Shown: positions 27,937 through 39,600 of the stretch, piece after piece
Layout of the letters: each line of letters begins with the position of its first letter
Position numbering within the stretch: position 1 is the stretch's first letter
NCBI GenBank assembly: GCA_001931905.2
Contig: MSJI02000755.1
Coordinates: 1 to 46,991, forward strand
Origin: Cladosporium sp. IMV 00045
Lineage: Eukaryota; Ascomycota; Dothideomycetes; Cladosporiales; Cladosporiaceae
Reading direction: 5' to 3'
DNA length: 46,991 bases
Translations under genes and position numbers: made by a program
Notes under the pieces: generated by a model
Databases searched by the model: none
The model's input: only the letters and a program-made list of their open reading frames with translations
Told to the model about the DNA's origin: nothing

Positions 27937-30900
27937 CTACCACCCAACCTTTCGCGGAAAAGTACTGGTACCACCTGCAACACGAGAATTTCCAGCAGTG
28001 TAGCCTGTACTGCTACTTAACGCCTGTCTCGATAGATCTCCAGGCGTGGGCACAGCTCCTGCGTCGGAAGTCAAGAGGCTGAATGCATTTTTGTGCCCAT
28101 TGGCCCTCGCCAGGTAGGCAGCTAAAGGAAACGGTAGAGATCGCAAGGAAAATGATTCTTCCATTTCCACTCTGTGCCTCTGCTGATAGGCGTTTGCACT
28201 CCCTAACGGACAGACGAAATGTTCACCTTGGTGCAGCCGGAGCAGGCCAAGGATCGCCGACACGTGACCTACTTGCGCCGCTGCATGCAACGTAGTGGCG
28301 AACGATTCGCTGTCACTGTGTTGGAGTACCTGAACGCTTGCAAGAGCGAGCTCACCAACAAGTTCCGTTTGTTGATAATGTACAGCACGCTCAACTGGTA
28401 GCCATCCGGATTTATCCTTGCACAAGCATTGAGCATGGAACGCAGTCTTCAGCAACGTGCGGACGATATCGAAGTGACCGTGTCTCGCAGCGATGGCAAA
28501 ACATGTTTCACCTTGGCGATTTGCAACGGTAAACTCCTTTTCCTTGTTGAACTTGGCATGTTCTAGGAGGATAGTAGCCACTTGATCATGACCATGGCGG
28601 CATGCATACCACAAAGCCGTGAGTCCATCATCGTCACGGTCATGGATGTCAAAATTGCGGGCTCCATTTTCACCATCCCTGAGAAGATCGGAGAATGAAC
28701 AGAGCATTTGCACCATGGTTGTTTCTCCCTTCGTAGCAGCCGAGATCAGTGCGTTGCGGCCGTGTCGATCGCGATTCATCCAGTATGTCATGAGCTCCTC
28801 AGATGTCACCAGTAGTTCCGAAAGGCGAGAATGTCCCTTCTCTAGAGCCAGCATTGCTGGTGTCATCCCAGACTGATCTTTAGACAAACGATTGGCTCCA
28901 AAATTCAGTAGGCGATTCACAACGCCAATGTGCCCTCTTGCGGCCGCCAAATGTAGAAGGGACTCTCCAGTATTGAGACATTCGTGCCTGACTGCTGCAC
29001 TCAAATCTCGTAGCAGCGCTTCAACGCACTGCGCGTGCCCGTGCTTGGCAGCATAGTGTAGTGCAATATGCTCACTATTGGAGTGTTTGGCAAGAGGATC
29101 GGCGCCGTGGCTCAGTAGGTAGCTCACAAAGACCTCGTGGCCATACATTGCTGCGAGATCTAAAGGCGTTCTCTTCGAGCCGTCGGCCATGTTCAGGTAG
29201 TCTTTGTGGTCGGCCAGAAGCGTCGTCAAAAGTGGCTCGATGCATTGCCAGTGGCCGTGCTGAGCCGCGTAATGCAAAGGAGTCTTGAATTTGTGACAGC
29301 GTGAATGGTGATCGCAGACGTCGAGCAAAACTCTTATGATATGGGCGTGCCCTGCCTTGCAAGCGACATGTAGTGCAGGCAGATCCTCGTGCTCCTCAAG
29401 CCCCTCGGACCAGATGTTCTCTGGCAACGATCGCTTCTGCGTCAATACAAGGCTTAGAAGCGCGTGATGTCCGTTCGCGACACTGAAAGCGTACATCTCG
29501 AGTAGATGCTGCACGAGATCGACTCTTGTCCGCCATGGATATAATCTCCAAGATTCATGTGGTTCCATTGCAATTTTGGTGAACGCGATGTGATGCTCTT
29601 CCCGGATTAGGAATGAGGGTAGCTCAGTGTCTATTTCATTCCTGTCATCGACAACTTGCCATTTGCGTATATACCTGTGGCAAGCGATCCAATTGCGGAT
29701 GGCATAGTCCAGGAGGTTCGTATGTAGCCATGACGCTGCTGCTCGTGGTGACGAGAGCCTGAGACTCGCTGTCGGCATTTTGGCAGTACGAGGGAAGAAG
29801 ACGCGCGTAAGTGACGAAAAATTCGACCACATCGTTGGTACCTCGACATATTGTGGAGGCGATCGCGCCGGGGATTGGGACATCTGATACTGGATGTGTT
29901 TGAGACAGACGAATCCGAGATGGTTCGTTGCAGCTTCTTCGAGTGTATGCTCTGTCCAGGCTTTCATGTTTATGTAGTGATCTGAGTGCAGTAAGAGGTC
30001 CTTCGCGTGATCCAAGGCAGTCGTCGAGAGAATGAACGTACGAATTGATTCGTGAACAAGCGTGATCGTCGCATCATTCTCGTCCACTGCGACGAGACTC
30101 ACGCCGGATCTCTCTAGAGACTTCGTGTTCTCCAAGTCATCTTTGTTGTAGCCGCCTGACTTGAGGTTCAAAGCCAGGAATTCGCGGACTGCTAGCTCAT
30201 GCATCGGTTCCGGTGCGACAGAAAGCAATATCAGTAGAATTGGGTTGCAGGCAGACCTCAAACCGTGCTTCCGGTCTAGGCACTCCAAGTAGATATCCTC
30301 AAGCTCGCCCGGGAGCGCTTTGAGTTTGTTTTCGACTTTTGAGGGTTTGTCACACTCATGCACAATTATGTCGAGGACTAGGTAGACCCAGAGAAACCTA
30401 GTGACATTAGCTAATTGATCCGATATACTACTCCACAGCATCTTACATTCCGCTGGCTTTCATCAAGATGTAGTCTTTCACCAGTTTCCTCAGCGATGGG
30501 TCGCTGAACAGGCGCCCTTGGCCTGCTTCCAAAGCCATTTGAGCCTCTGTGTATACGTCGATATCTGCTTGGTTCAGCTCACGGTCCATGCGTATTCGCT
30601 CAAATTCAAAATCAGGCAAGTAATTCCCAAGACCAATCTCGTCACGGCCACTGACGAGCAATTTCGTTCTCGACTTCTTGCTGGCGAGAATCTTGCCAAA
30701 GTGCGTCCAAATCTGGATCCTCTCTCTCTGCTCGCAAATGTCAATCCCATCAACTACCACTGTTGTTTCTTCAAAAATCGATAAGAGCTGGATCAGGACT
30801 CCGTCGATGACCTCTATGACTTCGGGTCTGTGGTGAGCAAGACCAAATGCGTCTTCGATCCGATGTCGTATATCTTCCGGACATCGCTGATTCATTTTGA

Positions 30901-32816
30901 TGAGACCACCTAGAAGTTGTTTGATCAGGCTATAGAAAAGCCCCTTCGCAGAGCAATCCTGTGACAGGAAGAAATAGACCAGAACGATGGAACTTTCGCG
31001 AACCGAAGCGGCCAGCTGGCACTCTTCGATCGCAGTCGTCCTATTCACCTTGAGTATGCATCGACAACTTTGGAGTTATGCTTACTTACAGCAAAGTACT
31101 TTTGCCAGAACCAACTGCAAATGGGCTTGTGAGCAAGATGCAGCCTAGTCAAGTGGAGAAAAGCATCGCCTACCTTTACCAGATAGCCACAGATGGTACT
31201 CAGGCCTGCCACTAGCCAGCCATTCTACGAAGGCTGGGAGCGTACAGATCCACCTGGTTGTGTTCTCGCTCTTTCGACTCGCAAGTCGACTGCACACTTG
31301 CTTCGGATCGTATGTTGAAATACGGTCAAAGATGAAACGAGTGGCTCGAGCTAGAAGTAGCCGCCGCGGTCAGTATGCCATTCGAAACATGCTCACATAA
31401 ATAGTGTCCTGGAGTAGGTTGCGTAACTACCTTTCCCCGATTTGCTCAGCTGCCATTCGGAGGCTGCCATCCATGATTCGAGCTGGTCTGAATTGTTTGG
31501 AGGAAACCTGAACAATGATCTCGCGGCTAGCACCAGTCAGCTGGGATTTGACAAAGGTTCGTTCAGACATATCACTGGGAAGGAGGGGCATTGTGCACTC
31601 TGATCATATGGGAAGTATCGCTCTCACAAGCTTGAAAATCGCATCATCGGTCATGCTTTGATGGAACCACCTAGACGTACTTTGTGCCCCAGTCACTTGA
31701 ATCGTGCCAGCATTCGAGATGACAGGATTGCCTAGAGCTTTCGCGCATTTCTTGATAAACTTGTGAATCGTTGGTTCCTGAAGGTAAAAATCGGTCCGTT
31801 CCTTGATGTTCCGAGCTTCGCTAGCTTCCTCGAGTCCGATCAAAGCGAGGCCTCTGGCCACATTGAAGCGATAGTACCTGTCATCGCAGTTGAAGCTAGA
31901 AAGAAACCTATGAAATTTGCTAGCCGTCTTTTCGGTATCCGTTGCTATGCATTGCAGCGTCTTGCTGATCGCTAATGGATCATCTCCAAAGCTTCTTAGA
32001 TCTGAGACCCCCGTACCAATAGACACAATGCAGCCGAGTTTGGTAGTAAGCATCGTATCCGAATCCTCGCAGAAGATATCTTGCGCTTCATTCCAAAGTT
32101 GTCTAAAGGGGTTGTTAGCCCCAGTACCGCCGTCGAGAAAGGTTTGGCCAAGTGAGCCTATTGATATAGGTTCGAAGAAGGAGGAATAGGCAGAGGTAGC
32201 ACGGCTGGCTTCCCAGATGGTAGTAGAGTGGTACAGATCTGGCGATTCTCGGACCGGCTGATAGCTTCTCAAAAGAATTGTGTGGGTTACTTCTCCGCTA
32301 GTTGCACACACGAACCTGGCGCCAGTTAGAATACTCAAGTAATGTCTTTATATCGTCACAACTGACACTTTGCAAGCATGTGGGCTTGTATCCTTGAGCA
32401 GCGCAGCTCGCTCGAGACCCTTTGTCTCAACAAGGTCCTCGATTGCTTTCCGCAATTCCTCGCTATGATATCTAGCCTCCACCTTGCTAGATATGGTTAT
32501 CGAGCTGGTATGCTGCTTTTTGAACACTCTCGAAGATAGCTTAACATATGCTTCGATGCATTCTTCGGCAGACATGCGTAGACGGCCCAACATGATGGCA
32601 ATAATACTTATCCATATTAGTATTGAGTATAATGTACTATTAGCATCTTACTTACCCCCCAGTACTCGTACCACCGATCATGTCGAAGTATTCGCACGGT
32701 TTCGGTGGATTTCTAGGGTCCTTTGTAAGCATCAATCGTTGTAGGACGTAAAGAGATGATAGTCCTCGCACGCCTCCTCCGTCGAAACAGAGGAGATTGA
32801 GTTTTCGTCCAGGCAT
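27937..32816 (-). CDS. NLR-like protein: patatin-like phospholipase, NACHT, ankyrin repeats
   Basis: Seven exons (32816-32656, 32606-32367, 32315-31681, 31350-31174, 31114-31090, 31040-30447, 30397-27937) join in frame with GT-AG introns to 1430 residues. Patatin domain (1 to about 335): oxyanion loop DGGGVRG at 12-18, nucleophile Ser51 in GTSTG, catalytic Asp195 in DGG, and the family-typical [20 protein letters not shown] domain: Walker A GKVGSGKS at 403-410, Walker [10 protein letters not shown] with Asp510 and Asp513, and FLWVYLVLD near 612. About ten ankyrin repeats span roughly 950-1340. Fungal proteins of this plan are thought to sense self/non-self or cell damage and use the lipase as effector. 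Intron 3 (31680-31351, 330 bases) is long, has donor GTACGT and branch TACTGAC, and contains an in-frame stop at 31604. A two-gene reading split at that stop is the alternative, but the downstream part then fails to splice in frame. Confidence 0.8.
31351..31680 (-). other. Intron 3 of the NLR-like gene, with in-frame stop
   Basis: Donor GTACGT (phase 1), branch-like TACTGAC at 31375-31369, acceptor CTAG at 31351. If retained, the patatin frame continues 25 codons and stops at 31604. After the stop the same frame reopens at an ATG (31591) for about 50 codons, but a nearby weak donor (GTAGTT) is in the wrong phase for the next exon. The intron is much longer than its neighbours (48-59 bases). 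Confidence 0.6.
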
Positions 32817-35800
32817 CTTGCCTAAGCGGCTCTAGCACCACACCTGACACAAATTCTTAGGGAGTGCCCTTTTTCGCGCAAAGGAAGACCTCAGAAGATG
32901 GTAATCTCGCGAGGCTGAACAGCAATGACAGCCCCGACCTTTACGTATTGCCCCGCTACAGCCACACCATAACGCCAACGCCTGCATCTCAGCTAGGCCG
33001 AAGCGAACGCGCTGCAGGAATGTCAGCAAAAGGTTAGCGCCACGGCGGCTACGATACACATGTTACTGCCGCTTATCAGAACAACTTTTGCAAAGAACGC
33101 TGATGTTCTAGCTGCCATGGACCAAGGCGATGCAACAACGAGCAATCTATACTTCATACCATTCCATAATGATTGCGATGCCATGGATGCGAAGGCAGGG
33201 ACCTAAGTCAGCCGTGCAGCGAGCACAATCTCGTCACTTGCTCTGTCGCACAAGCCGAGAAAGGCATCCCTGAGCACGACCGATATGTAAGACGCTCGGT
33301 GTACCTCAGTGACATTCCCTTTGATGTGCAAAGACCTCGTTGTGATGGCCTCAATTTACCCAATAATGAGGGATAGCACCAACACCAGCGGCTAGCAAAC
33401 CGCATAGGTCGACCACGGGAGACTGCTGGTCGAGATGTTCGTGCGCCCTATAAGCATGATGGATAATCCGATAGAGTTGCACGATTCCTTCTTCGCCCAC
33501 TCTGCCCTCAACGTCCCTAGGTGATTAAACATATGACGCTATTGGCCACTGCATGTACCATCTGCAATTCAACTCAATAGAAGTTGCATGCATATTCTAT
33601 GATCGCTTGTTGATGGCTGATATTCGCTCGCTGCGCTCGTCGGGAAACCTGTGTACCGCTGACTGGATAGTACCAAGACCATCGGTATCGCTTACAGCAC
33701 CCAGAGTTCGAACTATTTGGTACAGCGCCAACAGGAAGCTACTCGAGCGCCAAAACCAAGTGTTGTTGGAGAAGTCACACGCCGCAAAGAGCGTCAATGA
33801 TGCATTACTAGTCACCAAATGACTTCTGTCACTGGTGCACACGCTATTGCTTGGAAGGTTAAAAGAGGCCTGACGTTGATCGCGCTTTCATAGCCGCTTC
33901 GCAACCTGGTGTCACCTCTGTATCGGTCGGCGCGAAAAAACAGATACCTTTAGAATGCCCGTTGATTGATCTGTAGGCTAGACGCAAACGAGAGTGCAAT
34001 TCTCGTCGTCAAGAGACACTTCCTCAAACTCATCCGTTATTAGTCCTGCTAGTCCTGAGATAAGTTCTGTTTCAACAACCATGGAGATGTCGATAATCAG
34101 GCCGGTACACAATCCATTGAAGGCGGAATGACATTTCACCGCTGGGATTGAATGATCGCATTGGTGGAAGACCGTCGCTTATGCGTACCTGGGTATTCTC
34201 ACCACACTTGCTCAGCCATGGTGCTGAAGTGAAACATCAGGCCAGCATTTCGATGACGACGTCCGAACTGTAGACATAAAGGCACTCGCCCGTATTTGGG
34301 GCTCTGGAGATCCGACTCTGAGACGAGAGTATATGCTAGTCGAGTCGCCCACGTTTGAGAGTCAACCGCCACATGCTGGGATCCTGTAACTGTGAGCGAG
34401 GCAACGAGGGTGAGTATGAGGGATTTTGGACTGGTTGCCCAGTTTCACTGGCCTGTGGTCGTGTGGGCTTATCATGGCAGAGTGTGAAGTCCGCAAACCA
34501 AATATTGTCGAATGTTGTTCGTACTAGAGAGCCAATCCGAGGGGTTGGCTCGGTCGACAACAATCCGGTGAAAGACTCTGCCCAAATCAATAATATGCAG
34601 ACTGGGGAGGATGACCTCTCCCCAAACCGGAGTCTCCATCAACTCGTTTGCCAGGCCCGCTCTTGTACCCACGCGGAGACGTGGAGAGGTCAGGCCCCGG
34701 TGCTCGTGATGCTCGACGTGCACGTGAAGGATTGCAGTGACATCAGCGCGCTTTTGCTGCTGACTCTGATACTCCCTAGCGTCCAACAAAATTCCGTGAT
34801 TCGTAAACGGTGGTATGGAGCAACGGCTACGTCAATGATGGTGAAAGTGGCCCGGGAAGCGCCGCGATATGACCGCTACTGCGACATCCTCATAGCCGAT
34901 ATGACGGCCAGGGTTCGCGTCAGAACTTTCCAAGGGTCCGACAAACCGTTTGTATACAGTACGATGCCGAGGATGCGTAATGTTGGCAGCCAGGGTATGG
35001 AAATTTTTTCTCCCAGGGTGAAGATGGCGAGTTGAATCTTCGTGGCGAACGAGACGAGGTCGTCGGAAACAAGAGTCCGGGCGCCACATCCGACGTCATT
35101 TGATGCTTGTTCACAGCCGGCGATTGACGGGAAGAAGGACGGCCCGGACCTTATGCTGAATTCTGTGGCAATCTGCGTCTCTGTTGAATGCGTTGAATCG
35201 CAAATTTATCGTGTCATTTTACATGAATACAACGGCAGTCATCAAGGATGGCGCAACCCCAAGCCAGACGTGGACCGATGAGTTCTTGGTACGCAGCGCC
35301 AACACCGCCGTCTCTGCTGGAAGAAGCGCATCGCCTTTCCTAAAGTCACCCTCCAACGCAGAACCGCATGTCGTTGCATCGAAAACTCAGTTGTGATCGT
35401 TCGAACTTTGACAGAGAGAGCGGTTTGCCCTCAAGACCACTTAATCCCCGGCCTTTGCCCCGGGCCATCCACAGCAGCGAGAGGAGCCCCAGATGACATG
35501 TCTGACATGTCGGAGATTGACAACGTGATGGGTTGGCATGCGTGGTAGCCGCTCGGCTGTACGGTAATGATGGAGAAATATTTCCTCGAGATGCTCCTAC
35601 GAGCACACTTGATCGTCGATGGATGTGATCACGGTATTCGGGTCCGTGGCCGATGAAAGCCTTAGTGCCGCTGCTTAACACTAGCAAGCCAAATCTTTGC
35701 CTCTCTTGGACAAAGTCTTATGCGGCTTGGACCCATCGACTTGGCGTATCGGATTCAAGTGGAGACACTTCGGTGAAGTGAGCCAAACTCTACGACTGTC

Positions 35801-36179
35801 AACTGTCGATGAGGATCGATTGAACGATCTGCTCAAACGCTTCGTCATGCCCCTGGCGGTTTGCCTCTGATTCCGCTTCGAACCGCATGATTCTCGCGAA
35901 CCAAGGGCTTCCTGGGCACTCGCTCGGAGCACAACCGGTGCTGGGCAGACCCCATTTTCTACGGATTGGACCCAACGAAAACCGCTGGGCGCGCGACAAA
36001 CGCATTTGAAGACAGACGCTGATTGAAGCGACGAGGACACGGTCCAGTCGTACACCCACTTCTCATTGTTCAACGTCATGCTGTGGAGCAGGCCGTTCGA
36101 TCAATAATAACCACGAGATGTCTCTCCATGGGCACCTTCCTTCTCTCCATTCGTCTCCTTTCTCCCCCAGACAATCAAC
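32817..36179. other. 3.4-kb gene desert upstream of the NLR-like gene
   Basis: No convincing gene. Base composition is closer to even than in the flanking housekeeping DNA. A 5S rRNA fragment lies at 34428-34465. Open frames up to 226 codons (34355-35035, plus) and 132 codons (36079-35681, minus) have no recognisable domain. The last 100-200 bases before 36180 (C/T-rich, CTCCATTCGTCTCC) look like the leader of the MFS gene. A decayed insertion is possible, but I found no terminal repeat or transposase motif. Confidence 0.5.
34428..34465 (-). pseudogene. 5S rRNA 5'-end fragment
   Basis: About 38 bases match the first part of the intact 5S gene in the same orientation: on the minus strand, CACACGACCACAGGCC then AGTGAAACTGGGCA, against ATACGACCATAGGTC and AGTGAAAACTGGGCA in the gene. 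There are three T-to-C-type changes and a one-base deletion, and similarity ends after GTCC. It lacks the internal control region, so it cannot be an active 5S gene. Confidence 0.6.
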
Positions 36180-37900
36180 ATGGCGAGCGACCAACAGGTT
36201 CTCGGAGGGCCAGACCCCAGCACGAGCGACTCCGACGACAAGACCATTACTCCTCCTAACGAGGCCAACACTCACAACGAGAAGTCCAACGTGCGCCCCG
36301 ATGGCAAGCGCGAGTTGACTGAGGATGATGCCTACGACATCCTCGCCTACAACTGGCCGTCATGGAAGAAATGGATGTACCTTTGCTCCGTCGCCACCAT
36401 TCAGATTGCCATGAACTACAACACCTCGGTCTACCCCAATGCGGTCGCACCTTTGGTCGAGGAGTTCGGCATCACCGAACAAAAAGCTCGTACCGGTCAG
36501 ATGATCTACCTGGTCTTCTACTCGTTCGGTTGCGAGTTGTGGGCGCCTTGGAGTGAGGAGTTCGGCCGCTGGCCTATCCTCCAGCTTTCGGAAACCCTCA
36601 TCAACATCTTCATCCTCCCGGCCGCTTTGGCCAACAACTTCGGCAGCATTCTTGCTGGTCGCGCATTGGTACGTTCCCCTTTGCATCGATACATGGCGGG
36701 CGTCGGCTAACATATCATCTCAGAGCGGTCTTTCTACTGCTGGTGGCAGTGTCACACTGGGTCTCATTGCCGATTTGTACGAGCCTGAGGAGCAACAATG
36801 GCCTCTGGCTTTCATTGTCCTTGCATCCTGCATCGGTACCAGTATTGGTGGTGTCATCGGTGGTCCCATCGAACGATTCCTTCACTGGCGTTGGAACTTC
36901 TGGATCCAACTGATCTTCAACGGTGGTGCCCAGGCCATCCACTTCTTCATGCCTGAAAGCCGTGCGACTATCATCTTGGACAAGGAAGCCAAGCGCAGAC
37001 GCAAGACTGGCGAGGACCCCAACATCTACGGCCCCAACGAGCTGAAGAAGCCTCGTGTGTCCATGAAAGAGTTCGGTACGATCTGGATGCGTCCGTGGAT
37101 CATGCTGCTAACCGAGCCCATTGTCCTGTGTCTTTCCCTGCTGTCTGGTTTCTCCGATGCTCTCATCTTCACTTTCCTTGAGAGCTTCAAGCCTGTTTAC
37201 GAGCAGTGGGGCTTCGGTATCCTTGCCATTGCATGGGCATTCATTCCCATCAATGCGGCTTACTTCATCGCCTACTTCACGTACTGGCCCTGGTTCTGGC
37301 GCGACGAGCACCACAGGAAAAAGACGGGTGCCATGATCCCCGAGCGCCGTCTCAAGTGGCTCTTGTGGACTGCACCTCTCGAGCCTATCGGTATGTCGAT
37401 ATTCCTAGTCGTTCCAAGAAGTAATCAATACTAACAACACATACTTAGGTCTGTTCTGCTTCGCCTGGACAACCCAAGGTCCTCAAGTCTGCCACTGGAT
37501 CGTACCGATGATCTTCGCCGCCTTCATCGGTATTGCCAACTACACCATCTACTTCTCGTCCGTCGACTACATGGTCGCATCCTACGGAGTCTACGCTGCC
37601 TCCGCCACAGGTGGCAACGCCTGGGCGCGTGACTTCTTCGCCGGTATCTCAGCCATGTACGCTGCGCCGCTGTACCACAACATCGGCCACTTCCCCAACC
37701 CAGCCGTCAACAACGCCTCTACCATCCTCGGCGCCCTGTCATGCGTCATCGTCATTCCCATTTACGTCTTCTACTGGTATGGCCCGCAGATCAGAGATCG
37801 CAGCAAGTTCGCCAAGGAGCTTGCTAGCGAGAGAGAGAAGACTGGTGGACGCCGTATCTCTAAGACCTCGGCTACGCCTGAGCACTTGATGGAGGGTTAG
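36180..37900 (+). CDS. MFS transporter, drug/polyamine (DHA1) type
   Basis: Three exons (36180-36668, 36724-37390, 37449-37900) with introns of 55 and 58 bases give 535 residues. A polar N-tail of about 60 residues with phosphorylatable Ser/Thr precedes the first helix (WMYLCSVATIQIAMNY). Family marks are the loop 2-3 signature GCELWAPWSEEFGRWPILQ, ILAGRALSGLSTAGGSVTLGLIADL around helices 4-5 (GRAL spans the first intron), GGVIGGPIERFLHWRWNFW (motif C region and WRW-FW common in fungal DHA1 antiporters), and a long charged central loop (SRATIILDKEAKRRRKTG). It should be a plasma membrane proton antiporter for toxic compounds or polyamines; the substrate is not predictable. It lies at the edge of the accessory region. 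Confidence 0.9.
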
Positions 37901-38781
37901 AGTAGTTGTTGACTACTCTTTTGAGAGAAGTACGAGTGGGGGAGGCTGAACTTTGTTGATTCACGAAAAGTTCACGGTGAATGATGATTTCGTTTTTCTT
38001 TTACTTTCACATATTGCGGGTGGATGGGCGAGGACACAATGATAAGCATGATACCCTGTCTGCGGAAGAGATGAGCTGTATGGTTAAAAAATTCAGCGAA
38101 GTGTAGAACGAAGTACTTGCAGTATATATATGATACACCTCTAGATGGCGTTAATATGCATCGATTCTCTTTATCACTTCCATCGCCACTTTCCATTTGC
38201 CTTTGGTTATCTTTGATTTGTCTGCCTCATTCGAACGTCTTGGTCTCCCGTGACGACAACTTGTGATGGCACATACAGGCTTGTTGATCATCCTGCGGTT
38301 GAGTACTTGTGTTCCTGACGTGTCGAGCAATACAATCGCTGACAAGGCCACCTTTTCCTGGGATGCAGAACGTGGTGCGTTGAGCTGAGCAGCGTACGCA
38401 TCACCAATTTCGAAGGTGTCAAGCTGACTTTTGCATGCATATCATCATCCGCAAAAGGCTGCTGCTTGAAGGCTAGCCATGTCAGTGGCGAATGCGGCCT
38501 GGCTGTGTTCGAGTACCTAGGCAGTGATTGAGATTATGCTAGGATCTCGCCAACTAGAAGCTAGAGGATCAGAACGTGTTCATCATACAACACGTGCGAC
38601 TTCATATATGCGTCAAAACTTTACCGCGGCGAGAGTAGACACAACGCTTTGAATGAGGAGAATGAGAAGAAATCGTTCTGTTAATAGCACAGGGTATCAT
38701 ATCTATCAATGCAAACCTGACCTGGGAACAAAAGGCCGTGAGCCAGCCTACAACAACTCCATAACCATTTCACTGTCGCCT
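37901..38781. other. Convergent intergenic region, MFS / LRP1
   Basis: About 880 bases of 3' flanks with A+T-rich stretches near 37990-38160. No gene or RNA is recognised. Confidence 0.5.
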
Positions 38782-39600
38782 TCACTGACCATCACCTTTG
38801 CTCTTCCGCTTTCTGCCCTTCTTCTCCTTCTTCGGTATGGGCCCATTCAACAACGCCTCGAAAGTCTCGTGATTGCTTCTAGGCGCCCTCCTCTTCTTTC
38901 CCGCCGCCTCTCCAGACCCTCCAGCAGCGTCCTCCTCGTTCCCCGCCTCAGCAGAGCTATCAGCTGGACTCTGTTTTGCCATCTTGCGTTCCATGCGCCT
39001 CTGATGCTTCGCCGCTTTCTTCTCCGCCTTTGACTCTCCAGCTGCGCCATCCTCCTCATCGTCACTGGCATCGTCAGCCTTGACGACAGGAACCGAAGCT
39101 TCTTCAGCCTTCATCCTCTTCGCGACATTCGCAAAGCGATTCTGACTACCCCACTGTGCGCTGGCCTCGAACTCTTCCGCCTTCCTCTTCGCGCCTGCCT
39201 TCTCTGCCGCCTGCCTGTCTTGCCTTGCCTGATCGTACTTGTCGTTGCCGGAAAGACCGTGTTTGATGAATCGTGCGGCAGCGTCCTTATCCAGCGTCGC
39301 GGTGCGTTGCGCAGGCCCTGTCTCGGCTTCTTTGATTTTCTGGAAATACGAGCGCACGCGTGTGATTTCTTGCACGACGGGGTGCTCTTTGATGTTTTGG
39401 CCGTTGAGGCGCAGGTAGGAGAAGAGCACCGAGTCGATCGCGTAGGTGGCTAGGACGTAAAGTTTGGCCTTGTCTAGAAGGGGGAGTTTGGAGGTGTTTG
39501 ATGCGAGGGAGGCGTTGAGCAGAGGTGCGAGGGCGCTTTCCAGGTCGTCGATGCTGAGGCGCATGTCGTCGACCATTTCGGTCACTTCTGATGAGTCCAT
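38782..39600 (-). CDS. LRP1: Nuclear exosome cofactor LRP1/RRP47 (C1D family)
   Basis: A single exon of 272 residues. The N-terminal part, about 1-100, is a Sas10/Utp3/C1D domain: acidic start (MDSSEVTEMVDDM), LDKAKLYVLATYAIDSVLFSYLRLNG as the central helix pair, and HPVVQEITRVRSYFQKIK, the family signature. RRP47/LRP1 binds and stabilises RRP6 in the nuclear exosome and aids 3' processing of 5.8S rRNA, snRNAs and snoRNAs. The middle segment (KDAAARFIKHGLSGNDKYD) is common in filamentous fungal members. The C-terminus is long, Lys/Ala/Glu-rich and ends GRKRKSKGD, consistent with RNA binding and nuclear import. It is divergent from the MIX17-like gene across 341 bases. Confidence 0.9.
   Translation of the reverse strand: MDSSEVTEMVDDMRLSIDDLESALAPLLNASLASNTSKLPLLDKAKLYVLATYAIDSVLFSYLRLNGQNIKEHPVVQEITRVRSYFQKIKEAETGPAQRTATLDKDAAARFIKHGLSGNDKYDQARQDRQAAEKAGAKRKAEEFEASAQWGSQNRFANVAKRMKAEEASVPVVKADDASDDEEDGAAGESKAEKKAAKHQRRMERKMAKQSPADSSAEAGNEEDAAGGSGEAAGKKRRAPRSNHETFEALLNGPIPKKEKKGRKRKSKGDGQ

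Noticed and set aside
31604..32816. Separate patatin gene ending at the TGA at 31604, with a distinct NACHT-ankyrin gene or a pseudogene after it
   Set aside because: The downstream frame opened at 31591 cannot be spliced in phase to the next exon by its nearby donor GTAGTT, while the donor GTACGT at 31680 joins the lipase directly to that exon and restores one 1430-codon frame.
34355..35035. 226-codon open frame on the plus strand in the gene desert
   Set aside because: It crosses the 5S rRNA fragment, shows no domain or biased composition, and its start is in a poor context. An orphan gene cannot be excluded.
38490..38530. A possible tRNA B box (GTTCGAGTACC)
   Set aside because: The last positions do not match the consensus, and I could not find an acceptor stem or A box.
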